Position numbers and translations under genes: made by a program. 64,000 nt of DNA from JAGVPT01 sp964439265 (GTDB taxonomy: Bacteria; Bacteroidota; Ignavibacteria; UBA10030; UBA8401): assembly GCA_964439265.1 (NCBI GenBank), contig CAYTOA010000011.1:1-64000 (forward strand). Direction: 5' to 3'. Below are positions 59,269-64,000 of the stretch, piece by piece; the stretch's first letter is position 1, and each line of letters begins with the position of its first letter. Below the pieces are notes generated by a model, which was given only the letters and a program-made list of their open reading frames with translations, made no database searches and was not told where the DNA came from.

Positions 59269-61503
59269 ATGAAAAGAGCGTTGATAAATGTCATGTACGC
59301 AGGTTTGTTTCTTCTGGTGGCGGCGACATGCGTTTTTGCACAAAGCTATCCTGTCGTTCCGCTCGACAGTGTTAATTATCTTCCGCCGGATTCGTTGAGG
59401 GTCGCTGATTCACTTTTGGCCGCAGGCAAGGTACCGCGGGCAAGTTTGACAAACGGCCTTTACTTGGGTGACACCATAACCGTTACCGGAGTCTTGACCG
59501 CGGACACGCGGGTAATCCGTAACGTCGGGGCTCATTTTTCTTTTTATATACAAAACCCTGACAGCGCGGCGTGGGGTGGAATGAACGTTTACACCCTCGA
59601 TACTTCTGCGGCTGTCTTAAGTGCCGGATTCGGAAGCATAGACAGCGGGTACGAGATACAGGTAACCGGCATCCTAACAAAATTCGGGACGGATGTATGG
59701 GGAAATTTTGAATTGGAACCTATAGGGAGCGGCTCGGTGACACCCATCCCGATCAACATTCTTGATGCGGGAGGGAAAAGACCCGCACCGGTCGAGGTGA
59801 AGGTCAGCGACCTTGTCACCGGCGATAAATCGGCAGGCGGAACATCTCATTTTTCTCCCGGAACAAAGTACAAGAACTCATACGTTATTCTGCGGAATCT
59901 CATCGTGAAAAGCCGTACGCAAAACAGCAGCAGCGGGCAGTGGACTATCACAGTTGAAGACTCTCTCGGAAATACCGTTAGTTTATACGATCCATCAGAA
60001 TATTTCACGGGGAGGTCTTACGGAGTAACGCCGAAATGGGTTGCGCCGGCTCCGGGTTCAAGAATCGATTACATCAGGGGAATTCTTGCGTCCTATATAT
60101 CGTACGGGTACGAAATCATTCCCTTGTATCCCGGGGATGTGAAGATAGGAGCTTACACTCCGAGTCTTACTGCGACCGGATTTCCGACGCGGCGATCGCC
60201 GTCCATACCTACCGCGAGTGATGCCGTCCATATTAGAGTTACGGCAATCAATGCGAACCCCAATGCGCTCTCTACAGCGGTTGATTCCGTTGCCGTCTAT
60301 TATTCCGTAAACAAGGGTGCCTATGTTCGCCTCAAGATGACGGCGGATACTTCGAACACGTACGTTGCGACGATCCCTCCCCAGGCCGACGGGGCGTTCG
60401 TAAAGTACTTCTACTCAGCGTGGCAAGACAGCACGCTGGCATCTCGATCCAGTTATCCCGACTCATCGAGGACAGCGTTATTCTATTATGTCAGGTCAGC
60501 GGGGTACAGTATCAAGGATATTGAGTACACTCCATTCAGCGATGGCAACAGCGGAGCAGTAGATTTGTCGGTCACCGTGAAAGGCATAATTCAGGCAGAC
60601 ACGTCGGACTTCCCGGCTGAGACTGATCATGAAAACCAGTCGATCAAGACACCGTATGCATTCATCCAGGATGCGGCTGCTCCGTGGAGTGGAGTGATGC
60701 TGTATGATACTTCGGCCGATAAACTCGTCAAGGGTCAAAGTGTTTCGGTGACCGGCGTCGTCTCTATGTATGCCGGCCAGGCCGAGATCTCTGTGAATTC
60801 CTTCAACGTAGTGCAATCGGGCCAGCAATTGTACCCGTCGGTGAAAATTAAGACGGCGGATATAGGACAACGGGCCAACGGAGATTCACTCGCACGGAGG
60901 TGGCAAGGAGTCCTCGTGCACTTCGACAGCGTTCACGTTGTCGACAACGATCCCGATGGTCCTACCTACAGCATCACCGGGGCCAACGGAAGCTTCAGGG
61001 AGTACATGGTCGATGACGGTTCAGGTCAATGCCGTGTCGATGACGATGGGAGCAATCTGTATAGCGTTGATCCGCACGACACAACGTGGGGCTTCCACAT
61101 CATGCCGAAGAATGCCTTTTTAAAAAGCCTCACCGGCATCATCAAGTACAAAAATAGCGAGTACAAATTAGAACCAAGAACAAATAGCGATTTTGTTGGA
61201 GAACTCGACGGAGTGAGGCAAATCGTTACGCGCGTTCCGGGTTCGTTCTCGCTGTCGCAGAACTATCCGAACCCGTTCAACCCGAGCACGAAAATTGAAT
61301 ACTCGATTGCCAAGTCGGGGTACGTCTCATTGAAGATCTACAACATTCTTGGCCAGGAAGTCGCGACGCTCGGAAACCAGTTCCAAAATGCCGGTACGTA
61401 TATAGCCACCTTTGATGCTTCAAAGCTGGCGAGCGGTATTTATTTCTACAGATTGAATGCCGGGACATTCAGCGACGTGAAGAAAATGCTCCTGCTGAAA
61501 TAG
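59269..61503 (+). CDS. T9SS secreted protein with C-terminal sorting domain
   Basis: 744 residues from ATG 59269 with AAGGAGG upstream. Signal peptide MKRALINVMYAGLFLLVAAT with cleavage after CVFAQ-like sequence. The body has two beta-rich halves (LGDTITVTGVLTADTR and KGQSVSVTGVVSMYAG) that resemble OB-fold-like nucleic-acid-type domains found in secreted proteins. The last 85 residues (LSQNYPNPFNPSTKIEYSIA) are a clear type A T9SS sorting domain (Por secretion). It should be exported to the cell surface. Confidence 0.88.
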   Translation: MKRALINVMYAGLFLLVAATCVFAQSYPVVPLDSVNYLPPDSLRVADSLLAAGKVPRASLTNGLYLGDTITVTGVLTADTRVIRNVGAHFSFYIQNPDSAAWGGMNVYTLDTSAAVLSAGFGSIDSGYEIQVTGILTKFGTDVWGNFELEPIGSGSVTPIPINILDAGGKRPAPVEVKVSDLVTGDKSAGGTSHFSPGTKYKNSYVILRNLIVKSRTQNSSSGQWTITVEDSLGNTVSLYDPSEYFTGRSYGVTPKWVAPAPGSRIDYIRGILASYISYGYEIIPLYPGDVKIGAYTPSLTATGFPTRRSPSIPTASDAVHIRVTAINANPNALSTAVDSVAVYYSVNKGAYVRLKMTADTSNTYVATIPPQADGAFVKYFYSAWQDSTLASRSSYPDSSRTALFYYVRSAGYSIKDIEYTPFSDGNSGAVDLSVTVKGIIQADTSDFPAETDHENQSIKTPYAFIQDAAAPWSGVMLYDTSADKLVKGQSVSVTGVVSMYAGQAEISVNSFNVVQSGQQLYPSVKIKTADIGQRANGDSLARRWQGVLVHFDSVHVVDNDPDGPTYSITGANGSFREYMVDDGSGQCRVDDDGSNLYSVDPHDTTWGFHIMPKNAFLKSLTGIIKYKNSEYKLEPRTNSDFVGELDGVRQIVTRVPGSFSLSQNYPNPFNPSTKIEYSIAKSGYVSLKIYNILGQEVATLGNQFQNAGTYIATFDASKLASGIYFYRLNAGTFSDVKKMLLLK

Positions 61504-61572
61504 TCGCCGAACAAGAGGTGACTTCTGGGCGATGGAAAATCATACGATGATCTAACACTTGTCGGCGGAAAA

Positions 61573-63375
61573 ATGGCGTTTGGATTGGAAACGAGGGACC
61601 AGGTAAAATGGGCACAAAAGTGCGAATTGCGCTTGGTCCTTCGCGCGCCTCTGCGTGTCTCTACCGCGTTGCAGGATCGGCGCCCGTGGTTTACGAGATC
61701 GCCATTTTTCGTCTGCCTCATTGTCTTTTCCTTGGCTCTTCTACTTTCAAGCTGCACAAAACAATTTACTCCTACCAACGCTGAAAACAGCCCGCCGAAG
61801 ACATTCATCACCGCGTTCCCGTACCGCGATTCCGTTCAGTCGGCGAGTTTCAATCCGCAGTCGAGCCTTCTTGAAGTCAAGTGGTGGGCAAGCGATCCAC
61901 ACGGCCTTGTGATCGGATACCTCATATCGCTGGGCGATCGATCCATCCCTGTGGCCCAGAAGATATGGACGTTCACAACGAAAGATGACAGCACATTCTT
62001 TCTTCCGTTGTACCAAAAAGACACTACCTACACATTCAGCGTCGCGGGAATTGACGATTCGTTCAAGAGGCCTTTGAAAGAAGGGGATACGGTTGCGTTC
62101 GCGGCGCTGGGAATGTCGGTAGACCAGCAGCCTGCCTCGATAAAATTCCCGATAACGAATTCGCCGCCGAGCGTCGCATTCGTTATGAACGGACCGCCGT
62201 ATGTTACGCGCCTAGATATTCCGGACACCACTTTTACGGTTGTTTCGTTCGGATGGCAGGGAGCTGACGTCGATGGCAACAATACGATCATCAGCTACTT
62301 CATCGCCCTGAATGACACTTCCGCTCAGAGTTGGGTTCAGCTTCCTGCACAAGCTAATTTTGTCACGCTGGAAGGGAGATTGTCGGAAGCGTCAGGCGGT
62401 ACGGGTATTTCAACGGTGACATGCGATGTCTATCCAAATACGTATCCTGCGCTTTCGCAATCACCACTCCCTGTCCGTTTGCCGAACATGAAACTGAATG
62501 CAAACAACATTTTTTACATGAAAGTTGAAGATGTTGCCGGTGCGTTCAGCCGTGTCATACGGATGCCCGATACCACCCACACATGGTTTGTTAAGAAACC
62601 AAGGGGGAGCGTCTTGATCATCAATGATTATGGAGTACAGGATCAATCGACGAAGTATTATTCAAGATTTTTTGACTCGCTTGCCCATGGACAGTTCGAT
62701 TTGTGGGATATTAAAACCGGTTCGAATTATCCGAAGAAAGGAAATCTGGTGCAACCGTATATCGTTCCGACCTTTTACGAGACGTTGAAGCTCTACAAAT
62801 ATGTTTTTTGGTATTCCTCCGATGAGCAGGACTTCGATATCGCCCAATCCGCCGTCAGGAATTTTAGGAGGAACGCCGGTGGAAAGTTCTTTATGACTTT
62901 TTCGGTGCCTTCTTCATATTCTTCCGGTTTAGACATCAACCGGGAGATCAGCGATTTCACCGATGCTATCGACAGCCTGACGGGGACCATCCTGACCGAT
63001 TCCCTCTCATCCAGCCCGATTACTTCGACAGGGTTCGTAAAATCGGGAACTACAGTGCTTCCTGTGAGCCTCATCGACTCCACTATTTATCCCATCCTCA
63101 TTCGCGACAGCTTCCAGTCAAACGCGACGGACGGCGGGAAAGTGGTTGCAAATCTGCGCGCCATCTATCCGACATTCGGCGCGACGGTGATCTACAATAT
63201 GCAGCCGTATGGTGTCGACAACCGTCAGCCGATTCTCGGAGTCATGAGCGGTGATAGATCGGCATTCGTTCTGGCTGTGCCGCTGTACCGCTTTAACGGA
63301 AACTCCACAACGCAGACCAACACCAGGGCATATCAGTTGATTTACAAAGTTTTCAAAGATTTTGGAGCCTTCTAG
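61573..63375 (+). CDS. Exported lipoprotein, function unknown
   Basis: 600 residues as given. A lipobox LLSSC puts the lipidated Cys at residue 61, preceded by a hydrophobic core (residues 44-58), which leaves an unusually long N-terminal part. Its first 35 codons contain a CCTTCGCGCG/CTCTGCGTG-like sequence akin to the 9-bp repeats, so the true start may be an internal TTG near residue 33. The mature part has fibronectin-like beta domains and later a DUF-like region (VLIINDYGVQDQSTKYYSRF). Fits with the surface proteins around it. Confidence 0.7.
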   Translation: MAFGLETRDQVKWAQKCELRLVLRAPLRVSTALQDRRPWFTRSPFFVCLIVFSLALLLSSCTKQFTPTNAENSPPKTFITAFPYRDSVQSASFNPQSSLLEVKWWASDPHGLVIGYLISLGDRSIPVAQKIWTFTTKDDSTFFLPLYQKDTTYTFSVAGIDDSFKRPLKEGDTVAFAALGMSVDQQPASIKFPITNSPPSVAFVMNGPPYVTRLDIPDTTFTVVSFGWQGADVDGNNTIISYFIALNDTSAQSWVQLPAQANFVTLEGRLSEASGGTGISTVTCDVYPNTYPALSQSPLPVRLPNMKLNANNIFYMKVEDVAGAFSRVIRMPDTTHTWFVKKPRGSVLIINDYGVQDQSTKYYSRFFDSLAHGQFDLWDIKTGSNYPKKGNLVQPYIVPTFYETLKLYKYVFWYSSDEQDFDIAQSAVRNFRRNAGGKFFMTFSVPSSYSSGLDINREISDFTDAIDSLTGTILTDSLSSSPITSTGFVKSGTTVLPVSLIDSTIYPILIRDSFQSNATDGGKVVANLRAIYPTFGATVIYNMQPYGVDNRQPILGVMSGDRSAFVLAVPLYRFNGNSTTQTNTRAYQLIYKVFKDFGAF

Positions 63376-63378
63376 GAA

Positions 63379-64000
63379 ATGTCGCCGATTGCAAAGAAAA
63401 TTTTGAAACTCCTTGTTGTCGCCTTCGTTTGCGCCCCAATGTGCACGGCGGTCGCACAGGTGCGGGGGACCATAAAAGGCAAAGTCAGCGACGTAGCAAC
63501 GAACGAAGGGCTTGTCGGTGTTAACGTTCTCATACAGGGCACCTATTATGGCGCCACCACGAACATCGACGGACTATTTGAGATCAAAAACGTCGGGGCC
63601 GGATCGTACACCGTTACGTTCCGGCTCATAGGTTTCAAAGAGGTGGAGCATGCAGGAGTGGTCGTTAAGGACGGAGAGGTGACCATCGTCAATACAAAAT
63701 TAGAGGAATCTGTTCTATCCCTTGGGCAGGAAGTCGTGATTGTTGGAGATAAGCCGATGATGGATCGCGCCGAGACTCAAAGTGTCAACAACGTTTCTGA
63801 CAAGGATATAAAAGTTTCCGGAGTGCAGGATATCAAAGATGTGGTTTCACAGCAGATCGGCGTCGTCGCCACGGACAACGAGATTCATATCCGGGGCGGG
63901 AGATCTTACGAAAACGCCTACCTACTGGACGGCATTAACATACAAGATCCGCTGGCAGGGACGGGCTTCGGTCTGCAATTAAGTTCGAACTCCCTCAGCG
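63379..64000 (+). CDS. TonB-dependent receptor, N-terminal part (cut by window edge)
   Basis: Open from ATG 63379 to the right edge. A signal peptide (MSPIAKKILKLLVVAFVCAP, end near CTAVAQ) is followed by a carboxypeptidase-regulatory-like domain (GTIKGKVSDVATNEGLVGVN to about residue 110) and the start of a TonB plug (VQDIKDVVSQQIGV, then HIRGGRSYENAYLLDGINI). Such receptors import large ligands across the outer membrane. Spaced 3 bases after the lipoprotein gene, which suggests a joint surface complex. Confidence 0.9.
   Translation, partial: MSPIAKKILKLLVVAFVCAPMCTAVAQVRGTIKGKVSDVATNEGLVGVNVLIQGTYYGATTNIDGLFEIKNVGAGSYTVTFRLIGFKEVEHAGVVVKDGEVTIVNTKLEESVLSLGQEVVIVGDKPMMDRAETQSVNNVSDKDIKVSGVQDIKDVVSQQIGVVATDNEIHIRGGRSYENAYLLDGINIQDPLAGTGFGLQLSSNSLS

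Overview
The window reads as a scaffold from an uncultured Bacteroidota/Chlorobiota-grade bacterium of moderate GC, most like the Ignavibacteria (inference). The pointers are secreted proteins with a type IX secretion (T9SS) C-terminal sorting domain, a TonB-dependent receptor with a carboxypeptidase-regulatory-like domain, a Gld-like ABC system, and paired group 3b and 3d [NiFe]-hydrogenases. A run of exactly 100 N (2414-2513) marks a scaffold join, so this is probably a draft or metagenome assembly. No rRNA, tRNA, CRISPR array, transposase or phage gene was seen.

Layout. 1-1322: the start of a leftward secreted protein, then about 1.1 kb with no convincing gene. 1323-5881: Gld-like ABC exporter operon (ATPase, permease, GldG-like, DUF4340) interrupted by a PH-like gene cut by the assembly gap. 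6226-6894: lipoprotein rubrerythrin. 7020-12225: group 3b NAD(P)-linked hydrogenase with its endopeptidase. 12582-18062: complete hoxEFUYH plus hoxW (group 3d NAD-linked hydrogenase). 18168-19736: family 39-type glycosyltransferase. 19954-26016: hypA-B-F-(hypC-like)-C-D-E maturation operon. 26234-28977: four-subunit 2-oxoacid:ferredoxin oxidoreductase. 29368-32412 (minus): NCS2-like permease and NupC nucleoside transporter. 32833-44840: lpd, lipB, a fused E1, two further E1 alpha/beta pairs, two E2 genes and lipA, a full lipoate and 2-oxoacid dehydrogenase locus. 44930-49026: rplM-rpsI-rpsB-tsf-pyrH-frr. 49247-50445: PspC and LiaF-like membrane proteins. 50482-53283 (minus): polA. 53457-54314: EamA transporter. 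54463-56958: LysM lytic transglycosylase. 57122-64000: two T9SS-type secreted proteins, a lipoprotein and a TonB-dependent receptor.

The first half forms one redox block. Two NAD(P)-linked hydrogenases share one Hyp maturation set but have separate C-terminal proteases. Ferredoxin-linked 2-oxoacid oxidation (Kor) lies next to them, and NAD-linked 2-oxoacid oxidation (three lipoate-dependent E1 systems) a few kilobases on, so electrons from organic acids could leave as H2 or H2 could supply NAD(P)H.

The most unusual signal is a set of heptamer (7-bp period) tandem arrays whose unit sequence differs at each site (2514-2538, 2555-2638, 21822-21852, 38102-38136, 38161-38188, 40432-40459, 40504-40536). 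They fill the space between co-directional genes. Two loci are inverted pairs around a short spacer, one array supplies the stop codon of an E2 gene, one lies in frame inside hypF, and one borders the assembly gap. Other notable signals are a GNRA-capped hairpin between hydA and its protease (11641-11700), a promoter/mini-ORF/terminator leader before lpd (32618-32777), and a recurrent TTGNNN-N16/17-TATATT promoter form.
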